NCBI GenBank assembly: GCA_032622095.1
Contig: CP136063.1
Span: 39,160,106-39,224,105 of the forward strand
Length of the DNA stretch: 64,000 nucleotides
Source: Siphonodentalium dalli
Taxonomy: Eukaryota > Mollusca > Scaphopoda > Gadilida > Siphonodentaliidae
Direction: 5' to 3'
Part shown: positions 35,475 through 47,174 of the stretch, one piece after another
Position numbering within the stretch: position 1 is the stretch's first letter
Layout: every line of letters begins with the position of its first letter
The notes under the pieces: generated by a model
Databases searched by the model: none
What the model was told of the DNA's origin: nothing
What the model saw: only the letters and a program-made list of their open reading frames with translations
Made by a program: the position numbers and the translations under genes

Positions 35475-36058
35475 TATTAATTTTTGCTTGGCAATCATTT
35501 TGAAATTGAAGATATCTGCCAAATCGCTACCTGAATTCCACATTGTCGTAAGCGACATCCTGGAAGGATGTCGCTTACGACAATATGGAACTCAAGTAGC
35601 GAAAAGCAAATAATCAAATATCATCATCATTCTAGTTGATTTCATTGGCCTAGAAAACATGGGTTTTGGGTTAAAAAATGATGTTTCTTCGAGATTTTTT
35701 GATGAAAATATGGGTAAAATATTGGGATTTTTGGCGGCCATTTTGAAAAATGGCGGTAAACCAGTTTCCGGTTGGTCAAATTCAATTCCCATTAGCTTCA
35801 TTGGATTCTTTGACCCCGGAAACATGGGTATAGACACCAAAATTATGCTTCTAGGTGCATCAGAACCTGAGATATAAGAAAAGATAATTTTTCGCGGCGG
35901 CCATTTAAAAAAATGGCGGGAAACCGGTTTCCATCCCTACAGATTTCTTGGTAACATGCCTAATCTTATTCAGAAAGGTCTAACGAACAAAATGATACCA
36001 CTTTCGGAGGAACTGGGGGTGCACGGGGGGGGGGGGGGAGTTTCTAGCCCACGTACTA
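35475..36058 (-). repeat. Right long terminal inverted repeat
   Basis: Inverse partner of the left repeat, interrupted once by a hairpin. It carries a G14 run at 36025-36038, mirroring the C11 run of the left repeat. Confidence 0.9.
35525..35601. mobile_element. 77-bp hairpin inserted in the right TIR
   Basis: cgctacctgaattccacatt through gcgacatcct pairs with aggatgtcgc through caagtagcg: 37-bp arms with three mismatches and a 3-nt loop. The left TIR reads straight across this point, so the hairpin is a separate insertion into one arm. Confidence 0.8.
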
Positions 36059-36061
36059 AGT

Positions 36062-36160
36062 CCCTTGCTGGCGCATATAAGAGAATCCACATCTGGCATA
36101 ATCCGATGTCTGTGAGAAATAATTCGCTCAGAGAGTTTTACTTGAACATGTATCTAAATT
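36062..36160 (+). pseudogene. 3' end of the dead ZNF gene
   Basis: Continues tcccttgctggcgcatataa and agagaatccacatc directly from the interrupted finger unit, then one more finger remnant (gtgagaaataattcgctcag) and a TAG. Confidence 0.75.
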
Positions 36161-36766
36161 AGAGTTTTAACTGTGGTAGCTTTAAAATAATACATGGGTA
36201 TATTTAACAACTGACCAACGTGACCGACGTTTGCGCCGACTACAAAACTTCGTGTTTGACAGTACATCAACACAAACTTCAACGGACGGGCGATTGACTA
36301 TACCTAAGAAGCCGCTATAGCCAAAAAGGAGGCCAAAACAAGAGAGTAAAAATCTCAAAAACAAGAAAGATTTCAAACAAACGTCAGAATTAAAGTGAGG
36401 TAAGTGCAGTACTTAGCCATTGGTGTACCTTTGTTTATATTTGTTGGCAAATTTTTTACAAGGTGTTTGGTAGTGTTTTGGCTCATATTGTTAGTGGCTT
36501 CAGGCACTGTGCGTGGTGTTATGTAACTACAATGGAGAGTAACTAATGTACTGTGCAGATAGCCTATACTGTCAGTTAGGTTCAAAACAGGAGAAAACAC
36601 AAGGAACCTCAAGGAAGTGTTAAATACATGAGTATACTCATGCATGCCAGAGGTGTGATTGTGTGTGTGGGGGGGGGGGGGTGGACGCGCAGCGATTAGC
36701 AACGGGATAGGTTGCGGGTGCTTGTGGAACAGGCAATTCATCATTGAGACCAATCAAACCATGATG

Positions 36767-36806
<40 letters not shown>

Positions 36807-37629
36807 TAAGGAAATGGCCACCTATAAGTCTTTTGGCTTACTGCCAAATCCCTTTCTCTAATGTTAAATTGTTAATGTCCTTATATTATGTATTATATGT
36901 GCTATTATTGAGAATAAAATATTGTTTAAACTAAATGTTAAATAATTGTGATGAATAATTCGATGATGTGTCTTTATTTGATAGCCAACTGAATGGCAAA
37001 ACAAAAACATATCTTTAAATCCGCCTGACTTATAGTCTGCTGGTCCAAAGCCCAGATAAAGGATGCTAGCAGTTAGTGTTCACGAGATATTGTGTCTAAT
37101 TGGATTTTACAACCCGTCGCCTTACTGCGTGGTATTTACGCTATATACCAAGAAGCAACTACCAAGCAGTAATATCGGTCGGCTTAGTTGTTAGTGGTTT
37201 ATAGGTCGAATATACATATAATATTAAATAAAACAACCCTTACACTGTCCATACAACATTCTATGACCTTCTACGACCTTTTATTTTCGTTATTTGTCTA
37301 CTGCTTGGTATTGCTTGCTATTGCTCGGTATTGCTTGGTATATAGTGGGACCCATAATATATCTATTACTAAGATTTTAAAGGAAAATAATGCCAACATA
37401 ACATAAACTGTCACCTGTAGTTTGATTTTTCAGTTTATGGTAATTTTGAGCTTTATTCAATCAAAAACCATGAATAAAAAAATTGCAACACTTTAAGAAA
37501 CTACATCCACCCTTGCATGGACCGCACTCTAGTCCCCCACAACAGGCAACACGCGGAAAGTTTCTTGGTGACCGGTTGAACCAACTCCTAAAATTGAGCC
37601 CTTTTCAGACTTGGCCTCTGGACTAAGAA
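36161..37629. other. Intergenic with simple repeats
   Basis: No gene supported. Contains a G13 run at 36669-36681 after (GT)n, a 37-bp (AT)n microsatellite at 36769-36805, and a small tattgcttggtattgcttgc repeat near 37310. Confidence 0.7.
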
Positions 37630-40229
37630 CGAAAGTCCAGATGTCGGGTGATTAAGAATGCAACACGACAAGACACCGATTCTGCATAATTTCATGAGTC
37701 ATTGTCCCAGTTAGAATAATATTATTATGTGGTAGAGCACAGGGGTGTGTCTTTAGTGAACCGTGTCGCTATATCACAAACATGTATAGGGCTCTGAGTC
37801 TTGATCATCTGGCATGGTCTATAGTAAACTGAGCCTACCTTTAAAAGTCTTCATCATGTATTTATTCGATACTCATCATCATGCAATACCAAACGGAACA
37901 CAATCCAACATCACAAGACACATATGGATGACATCACATAACATCTACACAGACAGCTTGACAGCAGCACCACAACATCGAACATCCAACATCAATCGAG
38001 AGATGTCCAACGAGAAAAAGGACCCTGGTGAACAAATACATAGGTTGTAGTTGCTGCCGAATAAATATCCAGTATGGATATTAATAAATGTGTGAAATGT
38101 GATTGTGTCAATAAACCAACTTCCCTATTGTCGATATAAACAACTATTTTGACACAATCCTAACTGTGACGAACAGTTAGAAATAAAACCTACATGCTAG
38201 TATAAAAGGTAGATTATGAACGCAGTGTGCGATTTCCAACATCTCTAAACTATTGGGCAAATATATATTGCAAATTGACGTAATTCTAAACATACAAAAC
38301 CGAAGACAATATTATTAAAATACAAGATATTATAATGGGTAAAAAACATATAACAGAATATCACATACCATATCGTAGGAACATAGTTCAAGATGTCATA
38401 ACGTAGTATTCATCTTATACTTTATAACTGTGACATTCTTCAGGCATAGAAGAATGTACGATTACACTGAGTGTTTAACGACGGAACGATGTTGTCACAC
38501 CGAACGCTAATTATCAACTGAAAAGCGCGGCAAATAAGCTTACCTGTGATTGGCTAAAACACCTTAGTGTCCGACTGTTTGGTCTAATATTGGGCACTGA
38601 ACTAGACAGAGGAAGACTTAAGCGGGTAAGAGATTGGGCGTAGATAGAAATAGGAAATAGCAAAATAGAGATCAGGAACCGAACTGGGCACGGGAAATTA
38701 AAGAACGGAATAGCGCGAAATGGAATGAAATGGACCAAGTACGCGGAATGAAATGATAATGCAGCTATAAAATGTATATTAGTGAGTTAGGTATAATAAC
38801 TTAGTTAGTATACATGTGTAGCAACTAATAAAGGTATATACTGTTTTGGTATATAAAATAGCACTGTCACAATTATACACGTGCTATAGAATAATAAGTC
38901 AAAGATGTTCATTCAATTTACAACTGAAATACAATCTCCTTTGGACACTTTAATAACGAGAGATAATGGTTCCTGGAATTACAAACTAAATTATTGAACA
39001 TAGTCACGGCTGTCATGTGATAGTGTTATATCGTTCGAGACTTCGTGAAAGCTTTAGAACCACCAATAAAGGAACAAATGATAAAAAGAAAAGCGCGTAC
39101 CATATCGCTGTGTAGATCCGGCCTCTTTGGGTGCTTCAGTAGTAATGTTTTATCATTCAGTAGTAATGTTTTATCATAAGAGTTAATGTTCAGGGTTATG
39201 CTGTGGTGATTCTCCATGGCGATCATTGGAGCCCGTGTTCCGAGCGTGTATTATACCATGTGGTAGCTATGCCTGCGATTGCATTGTTGAATGTGAGTCC
39301 TCTGCGAGTGGGAGGTGTCAACGTTGGCCACAATCGCCAGTAACTGTTGTTGTCCTGTATATGGCAGGTATGTTATGACCTTGTTCAACACGTTGCTGGT
39401 AAGTCGAGGGCAATACTATTGGACGGGACTGGCATATATTCTATTTTGTGTTATACATAATATCTCGTAAAACCCACATTGCGCGCGACGCACGGTCTGG
39501 GCGTTTACTATAGTTCGTGGTTGAATATGTGGGAAGCTTTAATTACGAGCGAGATCTAGATATCAATCATGATCTACCAGTGCTCACAAAGATGTATGTT
39601 TGCAAATATTGATTTAATTTATTGACCATAATAAACAGAAACAGATTCAGATAGCAGATATGTTGATGTGGATGAGAGGCGATAAGGGATCAGAGCACAA
39701 GTTATAGAATGATATACATATCTATTCAAGAACTATAGCGTCTAAGGGGAGGTTGAGGATAAAGTTGACTAATCATTATTTAATAACATCAACCACGTCG
39801 TTCCATTCCTTCCTAATTTTGTTATGCGGTTCATTTTTTATTGCTGCGCCTGACAATTGACAATAAAATTATTTGTATTCGTATATTGTGTTGAATAAAA
39901 TTTTGAAAGGAGACTGTACCTTTTGGCACTACGAACATTGAGACTAGCCCCCGTTTTCGAAGTAGCTGGCTACGTTTGAAGTAGTTCTAATACTTCGGTT
40001 AAGTGACATAATTTCAATGGTCGAAAGTTGTTGTTAATGTCGCCTTCCAGAGACGAATCTAATAAACCAAACATGTTTTGCTGTCCCTAACGCGTCTTAT
40101 CGGTCACCTAATTTCGAGGTATGAATATTCAATTAACATCGCCTTCCAAAGCGAGGCCAAATATACCAACTATTTTCCGAATAAACTAATACATCACATA
40201 ACAACGTCTTTAGACTCAATGTCACATCG

Positions 40230-40505
40230 AACTTCTTCTGACAAACGTCGCACTTGTAAGGGCGTTCACCAGTGTGGGTTGTTATACTGACTGGGAACAA
40301 TCTTACATACTCGTATGATTGATCACCTATGTGTGTTCATATGCTTAGGCAGGGACACGGACTCACTAAATGCCTTTTGGTACACGTCACACTTATATGG
40401 GCGATCGACAGTGCGGATTCTCTTGTGTCTTGGTATGACTGAAAGCTATTCGAACCACGTCACACTCAGATGGTCGATGGTGAATGCCCTTTTCCAGATA
40501 AATTT
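40230..40505 (-). pseudogene. Decayed C2H2 finger fragment
   Basis: On the minus strand finger phrases are legible: Y-K-C-D-V-Y-Q-K-A-F-S-E-S, H-T-G-E-R-P-Y-K-C-D-V-C-Q-K. The second Cys is Tyr or Val in most units and the frame is broken. Confidence 0.7.
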
Positions 40506-40604
40506 GTAACTTGAACCGGATATGGATTATCGGGTTGACTTTGTCATGAAAATCGTCCAGCGCCCGTCAAAATGTATTGAGTCAGTTTACTTCATAAGCT
40601 GTAA

Positions 40605-40812
40605 TTTTGTTATTACAAAAGTGGAGACATGGTCTTTTTTACTACAAAAGCTGACGTTTTTAACTACAAAAGCGGAGACCTCACTTTACTACAAAAGCTG
40701 GCGATTTTATTACAAAAGTGGTGAGGTACTTCAAAGCTGGCGATTTTTACTTCAAAAGTTTGAGACCTACTTCAAAAGTGTCAGTTACTTCAAAAGCTGG
40801 CGTAACAACCAA
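40605..40812 (+). repeat. Minisatellite of acttcaaaagctggcg / acaaaagtggagacct units
   Basis: About ten ~20-bp units alternating 'aaaagctggcg' and 'aaaagtggagac', preceded by gtcaaaatgtattgagtcag and ending ggcgtaac. The same block occurs four more times up to 47.4 kb. Confidence 0.85.
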
Positions 40813-41103
40813 ACCTGACAAGTGATACCTTATCATTCGTTAACGCATCCACTATTGATCTAGGCCACTCAGACCCATTAGGCTACCACCATAGAACTAC
40901 TTACACCAAACCGTAGATCAGAGCCATGCACAATTCAGCTATGGCATTATACCAAAGGTGATTACTTAAGTATGAATTCAATACCATTCCAAACAATTAC
41001 AATTAGGACAAATGATAAGCCATGGTTTGATAGCTATATTTGATTAAATATAAGAAAAAGAGATCGCTTGAGAAAGAAAGCTTTAAAATGAAATGCACAA
41101 ACA

Positions 41104-41284
41104 CAGATATCTCCAAATCATTAGAGATATCTCCAAATATTTAGACATATCTCCAAATATTTAGAGACATCTCCAAATATTTAGAGATATCTCCAAATCA
41201 TTTAGAGATATCTCCAAATATTTAGAGATATCTCCAAATATTTAGAGATATCTCCAAATATTTAGAGATATCTCCAAATATTTG
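41104..41284 (+). repeat. Nine-copy 20-bp tandem repeat
   Basis: agatatctccaaatatttag repeated head to tail, with a few single-base variants and two 21-bp units (caaatcatttag). Confidence 0.93.
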
Positions 41285-41314
41285 AGTATATGTTAATTTG
41301 GCTGCCCATACATC

Positions 41315-41644
41315 AACGCTCAGAGTGATCAGATACGAATTTTTGAAGTTTTGTTATTTCTATGGTTTGTGGCCCAGAACACGCCGTCAATAGGATGGTC
41401 TCGGTCAAAATTGCGTTATTAGTACCAGTTGATTTTAGAGTTATATCCATCTTCATCCGTTTGAATAAGTGTTTCTGTGGCAATTATTAGTACACATCTC
41501 GAGAAAATTACAAACTTCAAAAATCAATATCTGATCACTCTGAACTTCGATGGATGGGTTCCTCGACTCGAATCAAATATTGTTTACCCCTGAAGCCAAA
41601 TAAATAGTAATCTAGGGGTGGTTAATCGGATTGAGTACCTTTAA
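41315..41644. mobile_element. TTAA-MITE-2, truncated copy
   Basis: Right part matches the 9.8-kb element (cctcgactcgaatcaaatat, gattgagtacctttaa) and ends at TTAA. The left terminus is missing; only the inner part of the left arm (cagagtgatcagatacgaat) remains. Confidence 0.75.
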
Positions 41645-41679
41645 GCAACATGGCAGTCATGTCGATGGAGGAGGGTGAG

Positions 41680-41955
41680 ACCAGAGACGTGGCGACAGAG
41701 GGGGTGGGGGTGTCTCACAACCAAATTTGGTCAAAAGTTTCAACAGTTGGAAATGTCATCTCTACCATAACATCAGTTGGAAATTTCATACCAACAATAA
41801 GTTAAAAATGTTCTTGTAGTTTGATTTTCAAACAATTTATTGGGGAAATTTATTTTATTTGAATCAATATTTGCATCCTTCCCAACTTTCAGTCAAAAGT
41901 TTTGGACTGAAATTGCAATAAGTTAAATATTTTTCCAACCTTGGGGGGGGGGGGG
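41680..41955 (+). repeat. Dispersed repeat ending in a G13 tract
   Basis: Same family as 960-1230 in inverse orientation: gtgtctcacaacc, tggtcaaaagtttcaacagt, repeated gttggaaat. It ends ttttccaacctt followed by 13 G and then the minisatellite. Confidence 0.5.
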
Positions 41956-41957
41956 TG

Positions 41958-42172
41958 TTACGCCAGCTTTTGAAGCAATGACCACTTTTGAAGAAGGTCT
42001 CCACTTTTTAAATAAAAAACGCCAGCTTTTGAAGTACCTCACCACTTTTGTAATAAAATCTCCAGCTTTTGTAGTAATGTGATGTCTCCGCTTTTGAAGT
42101 AAAAAACGTCAGCTTTTGTAGTAAAAAAAACCATGTCTCCACTTTTGTAATAAAAAAATTACAGCTTTTGAA
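41958..42172 (-). repeat. Minisatellite copy 2 (inverted)
   Basis: Begins gttacgccagcttttgaag, the exact reverse of the end of copy 1, and continues with cgccagcttttgtagtaaa and ctccacttttgtaataaa units. Confidence 0.85.
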
Positions 42173-42299
42173 GTAAACTGACTCAATACATTTTGACGAG
42201 CGCTGGACTATTTTCATGACAAAGTCAACCGATAATCCATAGGGGCTATCGCCCATAAGAGTGTAACTTGTGACTGAAAACATTTAGGAAGTCCAGTTC

Positions 42300-42720
42300 C
42301 GTGACAAAAGAATCCACACCGGTAATCGATCATACGAGTGTGACGTGGTTTGAATAGCTTTCAGTCATACCAACACAAGATAAATCACACAGTCAATCGC
42401 CCATACACGTGTGACGTGTACCAAAAGGAATTTAGTGAGTCCGGTTCCGTGACAAAAGAATCCACATTGGTAATCGACCATATGAGTGTGACGTGTACCA
42501 GAAGGCATTTAGTGAGTCCGTTTCCCTGCCTAAGCAAATAAGAACACACATAGGTGATCAATCATACGAGTATGTAAGATTGTTCCCAGTCAGTCTGACA
42601 ACCCACACTGGTGAACGCCCTTACAAGTGCGACGTTTGTCAGAAGTTCGATGTGACATTGAGTCAGACAAGACTGAAGACGTTCTGTCCGTCCAGTAACA
42701 TGACAACATATATATTTTCT
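42300..42720 (+). pseudogene. Decayed C2H2 finger fragment
   Basis: R-P-Y-T-C-D-V-Y-Q-K-E-F-S-E-S-G-S, then C-T-R-R-H frames and H-T-G-E-R-P-Y-K-C-D-V-C-Q-K. About four finger remnants, second Cys mostly lost, several frame changes. Confidence 0.75.
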
Positions 42721-43499
42721 CGAAATTAGGTGATGTATTAGTTCCAATGGAAAATAGTTGGTATATTTGGCCTCACTTTGGAAGGCGATATTAAATGCAT
42801 ATTCATACCCTCGAAATTAGGTGACCCGACGCGTTAGGGACAACAGAAAATGTTTGGATTATTAGATTCGTCTCTGGAAGGCGACATTAACAACAAATTT
42901 CGATCATTGAAATTAAGTCACTTAACCGAAGTATTATAACTACATCAAACGTGACCAGCTACAAAAAACGGGGGCCAGTAATGTGTTGTTTTGAAACCGC
43001 TAAGTTCACATATCCTCTGATGATTGAGTATATAAAATAACGGATTCGATGGCATTATGTCGCTATAAAGGGAATGTTAAACTTTCAAGTTTCAATGTTC
43101 GTGGTGCCAAAAGGTTCAGTCTCCTTTCAAAATTTATTTAACACAATATACGAATACAAATAATTTCTCGAACGAAATAACACTATCCCCTATAATAACA
43201 GCCGTGAGTATGTTCAATAATTTAGTTTGTAATTCCAGGAACCATTATCTCTCGTTGTTAAAGTGTCCAAAGGAGATTGTATTTCAGTTGTAAATTGAAT
43301 GAACATCTTTGACGTATTATTCCATACCACGTGCATGATAATAGTATTCTAACTGGGACAATGACTCGTGAAACATGCAGAATCGGTGTGTCTTGTCGTA
43401 TGGCATTCTTAATCACCCGACATCTGGACTTTCGTCCTTTGTTTCATAGTTGGCCAATCAGAATGAACCACGTTAAGAAAATGGACTTATTTATCATTA

Positions 43500-44030
43500 T
43501 TGATAATCGACTATAAAATTATAAAATGGAAACTGAAACTTTTGGCACCAGGAACATTGCGAGTTGGAAGTTTGACATAGGACTGTTCTTCCAAAGAAGA
43601 GGACAAATAGACCAACTATTTTCCATTGGAACTGATACATTTGTCACGTCACCCAATTTTGAGGAAATATACATGTTGCCATGTTACTGGACTGACAGAA
43701 CGTCTTCAGACACACATCTTGTCACCAGTGTGGATTCTCTTATTATGTATTGTCAGACTCACAGTCACGGCGAACTTCTTCTAACAAACGTCGCACCTCT
43801 AAGGTCGTTCACCAGTGTGGATTGTCAGGTTGACCGACTGACTGGGAACAACATTGCATACTCGTATGTTTGACCATTGATGTGTGTTCTCATATGCTTA
43901 GGCAGGCAACCGGACTCACTAAATGCCTTCTGGTACACGTCACACGTGTATGGGTGATTGACTTGTGATTTGTATGACTGAAAGCTATTCAAACCACGTC
44001 ACACTCGTATGTTCGATTACCGATGTGGAT
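43500..44030 (-). pseudogene. ZNF relic and flank, second inverted pair (left member)
   Basis: Inverse of 45060-45490. The 115-codon plus-strand frame at 43526-43873 has a close counterpart (114 codons) on the other strand there, but it is antisense to finger remnants and is better read as a shadow. Finger text is seen on the minus strand from about 43740 on. Confidence 0.6.
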
Positions 44031-44036
44031 TCTGTT

Positions 44037-44308
44037 GTTATTACAAAAGTGGAGACATCGTTTTTTTTACTACAAAAGCTGGGTTTTTTATGTTACGCCA
44101 GCTTTTGAAGTAATTACCACTTTTGAAGTAGGTCTCCACTTTTGAAGTAAAAAACGCCAGCTTTTGAAGTAACTCACCACTTTTGTAATAAAATCGCCAG
44201 CTTTTGTAGTAAAGTGAGGTCTGCTTTGGAAGTAAAAAACGCCAGCTTTTGTAGTAAAAAAACTAGGTCTCCACTTTTGTAATAACAAAATTACAGCTTT
44301 TGAAGTAA
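44037..44308 (-). repeat. Minisatellite copy 3
   Basis: First a short stretch in plus orientation, then the gttacgccagcttttgaagt series inverted, ending with gtaaactgactcaatacatt as in copy 2. Confidence 0.85.
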
Positions 44309-44334
44309 ACTGACTCAATACATTTTGACGGGCG

Positions 44335-45290
44335 CTGAACGATTTTCATGACAAAGTCAACCCGATAATCCATAGTGGCCATCGCCCATACGAGTGTGAC
44401 GTGGTTTGAATAGCTTTCAGTCTTGCCAACACAAGAGAAATCACACAGTCAATCGCCCATACACGTGTGACGTGTACCAAAAGGCACTTAGTGAGTCCGG
44501 TTCCGTGACAAAAGATTCCACACAGGTGATCGACCATACGAGTGTGACGTGGTTTGAATAGCCTCCAATCATACCAACACAAGAGAAATCACAGTCAATC
44601 GCCCATACACGTGTGGCGTGTATAAAAAGGCATTTAGTGAGTCCGGTTCCATGACAAAAGAATCTACACCGGTAATCGACCATACGAGTGTGACGTGGTT
44701 TGAATAGCTTTCAGTTATACCATCACAAGAGAAATAACAGTCAATCGTCCATACACGTGTAACGTGTGCCAAAAGGCACTTAGTGAGTCCTGTTCCGTGA
44801 CAAAAAGAATCCACACAGGTAATCGACCATACGAGTGTGACGTGGTTTGAATAGCCTCCAATCATACCAACACAAGAGAAATCACACAGTCAATCGCCCA
44901 TACACGTGTGACGTGTACCAAAAGGCACTTAGTGAGTCCTGTTCCGTGACAAAAGATTCCACACAGGTGATCGACCATACGAGTGTGACGTGGTTTGAAT
45001 AGCCCCCAAGCATACCAACACCAGAGAAATCACAAAGTCAATCGCCCAAACACGTATAACGTGTATCAGAAAGGCATTTAGTTAGTCCGGTTCCTTGCCT
45101 AAGCATATGAGAACACACATAGGTGGTCAATCATACGAGTATGCAATGTTGTTCCCAGTCTGTCCGTCAACCTGACGATCCACACTGGTGACCGACCTTA
45201 TAGGTGCGACGTTTGTTAGAAGAAGTTCGCCGTGACCGCGAGTCTTACAATATATAATATAATCCACGCTGGTGACAAGATGTGTGTCTG
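44335..45290 (+). pseudogene. Five ~147-bp units of decayed ZNF fingers
   Basis: Units start tgtgacgtggtttgaatagc at 44395, 44543, 44689, 44836 and 44984. Each holds one finger remnant with a stop (D-V-V-stop) and one with [12 protein letters not shown]. The 147-bp period is 21 bp short of two fingers, so the array was copied after it had lost coding sense. The last finger text ends near 45290. Confidence 0.8.
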
Positions 45291-45490
45291 AAGAAGTTCT
45301 GTCAGTCCAGTAACATGGCAACATGTATATTTCCTCTAAATTGGGGGACGCGACAAATGTATCAGTTACAACGGAAAATAGTTGGTCTATTTGTCCTCTT
45401 CTTTGGAAGAACAGTCCTATGTCAAACTTCCAATTCGCAATGTTCCTGGTGCCAAAAGGTTCAGTCTCCATTTTATAATTTTATAGTCGA
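45127..45490 (-). repeat. Right member of the second inverted pair
   Basis: Inverse of 43500-43873 at high similarity; ends with ttttataattttatagtcga, the complement of the start of the left member. Confidence 0.75.
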
Positions 45491-45539
45491 TTATCAATAA
45501 TGATAAATAAGTCCATTTTCTTAACAACACATTACTGGC

Positions 45540-46150
45540 TCCCGTGTTTTATAGCTGGCCACGTTTGATGTAGTTATAATACTTCGGTTATGTGACATAA
45601 TTTGAATGATTGAAAATTGTTGTTAATGTCGCCTTCCAGAGACGAATCTAATAAACCAAACATTTTCTGCTGTCCCTAACGCGTCGGGTCACCTAATTTC
45701 GAGGGTACGAATATGCAATTAAAAGTGGGGCCAATAATAAATATATCAACTATTTTCCGTTGGAACTAATACATCACCTAATTTCGAGAAACTATATATG
45801 TCGTCATGTTACTGGACTGACAAAACGTCTTCAGTCTTGTCTGACTCAAGGTAACATCGAACTTCTTCTGACAACGGTCGCACTTGTAAGGGCATTCAAT
45901 AGTGTGGGTTGTCAGGCTGACTGGGAACAATCTCATATACTCGTATCATTGATCACCTATGTGTGTACATATGCTTAGGCAGGGAAACGGACTCACTAAA
46001 TGCCGTTCGGTACACGTCACACTTATAAGGGCGATTGACACTATAAATTATCTTCTGATGTTATGACTTAAGGCTATTCAAACCACGTCACATGCATATG
46101 GTCGATTACCGGTGTGGATTCTTTTGTCACGGAACCGGACTCAATAAGTG
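45540..46150 (-). pseudogene. Third module: flank plus ZNF relic
   Basis: Same order and orientation as 39950-40500 (ctggccacgtttgatgtagt, gtcgccttccagagacgaat, then finger remnants on the minus strand). Confidence 0.65.
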
Positions 46151-47110
46151 CCTTTTGGAACACGCCACACGCGTATGGGCGATTGACTGTGTGATTTATC
46201 TTGTGTTGGTATGACTGAAAGCTATTCAAACCACGTCACACTCGTATGATCGATTACCGGTGTGGATTCTTTTGTCACGGAACTGGACTTCCTAAATGTT
46301 TTCAGTCACAAGTTACACTCTTATGGGCGATAGCCCCTATGGATTATCGGTTGACTTTGTCATGAAAATCGTCCAGCGCTCGTCAAAATGTATGGAGTCA
46401 GTTTACTTCAAAAGCTGTAATTTTGTTATTACAAAGGTGGAGACATGGTTTTTTTTACTACAAAAGCTGGCGTTTTTTACTTCAAAAGCGGAGACATCAC
46501 ATTACTACAATGTAATCGGCGATTGACTCTATAAATTATCTTCTGATGTTATGACTTAAGGCTATTCAAACCACGTCACATGCATATGGTCGATTACCGG
46601 TGTGAATTCTTTTGTCACGGAACCGGACTCAATAAGTGCCTTTTGGTACACGCCACACGCGTATGGGCGATTTACTGTGTGATTTCTCTTGAGTTGGTAT
46701 GACTGAAGGCTATTCGAACCACGTCACATGCATATGGTCGATTACCGGTGTCGATTCTTTTGTCACGGAACCGGACTCACTAAGTGCCTTTTGGTACACG
46801 TCACACGTGTATGGGCGATTGACTGTGATATATCTTGTGTTGGTATGACTGAACGATATTCGAACCACGTCACATGCATATGGTCGATTACCGGTGTCGA
46901 TTCTTTTGTCACTGAACCGGACTCACTAAGTGCCTTTTGGTACACGTCACATGCGTATGGGCGATTGACTGTGATTTCTCTTGTGTTGGTATGACTGAAA
47001 GCTATTCAAACCACGTCACACTCGTATGGTCGATTAACGGTGTGGATTCTTTTGTCACGGAACTGGACTCACTAAATATATTCAGTCACACTCGTATGGG
47101 CGATAGCCAC
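46030..47110 (-). pseudogene. ZNF relic array, ~147-bp units, minus strand
   Basis: Minus-strand counterpart of the 44.4-kb array. About six units marked by ccacgtcaca followed by tatggtcgatta, spaced about 147-149 bp. A minisatellite fragment interrupts it near 46421-46508. Confidence 0.78.
46421..46508 (+). repeat. Minisatellite copy 4 (short)
   Basis: ttgttattacaaaggtggag, ctacaaaagctggcgttttt and cttcaaaagcggagacatca, then the ZNF array resumes. Confidence 0.8.
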
Positions 47111-47174
47111 TATGAATTATCGGGTTGACTTTGTCATGAAAATCGTTCAGCGCCCGTCAAAATGTATTGAGTCA

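Larger units (their letters stand above)
32051..36058 (+). mobile_element. 4.0-kb Academ-like DNA transposon with ~500-bp TIRs
   Basis: Begins TAGTACGTCGGCTAGAAAC and ends with the near-complement. AGT lies outside both ends (32048-32050 and 36059-36061), and the neighbouring ZNF unit supplies the empty site acaaaacAGTcccttga. The terminal repeats extend 496 bp on the left and about 507 bp plus a 77-bp hairpin on the right. Inside is one long gene with an XPG-nuclease-like domain preceded by Cys/His motifs. A 3-bp target duplication and an XPG domain together recall the Academ superfamily, as I know it; no search could be run. Confidence 0.8.
37630..40815 (+). repeat. Left arm of a large imperfect palindrome
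   Basis: Three blocks recur inverted to the right. aagaatgcaacacgacaaga pairs with the block near 43395; acaatctcctttggacactt near 38935 pairs with that near 43265; tgaaaggagactgtacctttt near 39903 and the following 420 bp pair with 42720-43135. A minisatellite ends the arm. This arm has about 1.7 kb of extra, unpaired sequence. Confidence 0.75.
41958..43445 (-). repeat. Right arm of the large palindrome
   Basis: Runs minisatellite, ZNF relic, unique blocks, each the inverse of the left arm and closer together. The palindrome centre lies near 41.4 kb. Confidence 0.75.

Noticed and set aside
43526-43873. 115-aa frame with a counterpart at 45127-45471
   Set aside because: Both are antisense to finger remnants within an inverted duplication; their likeness reflects the duplication.
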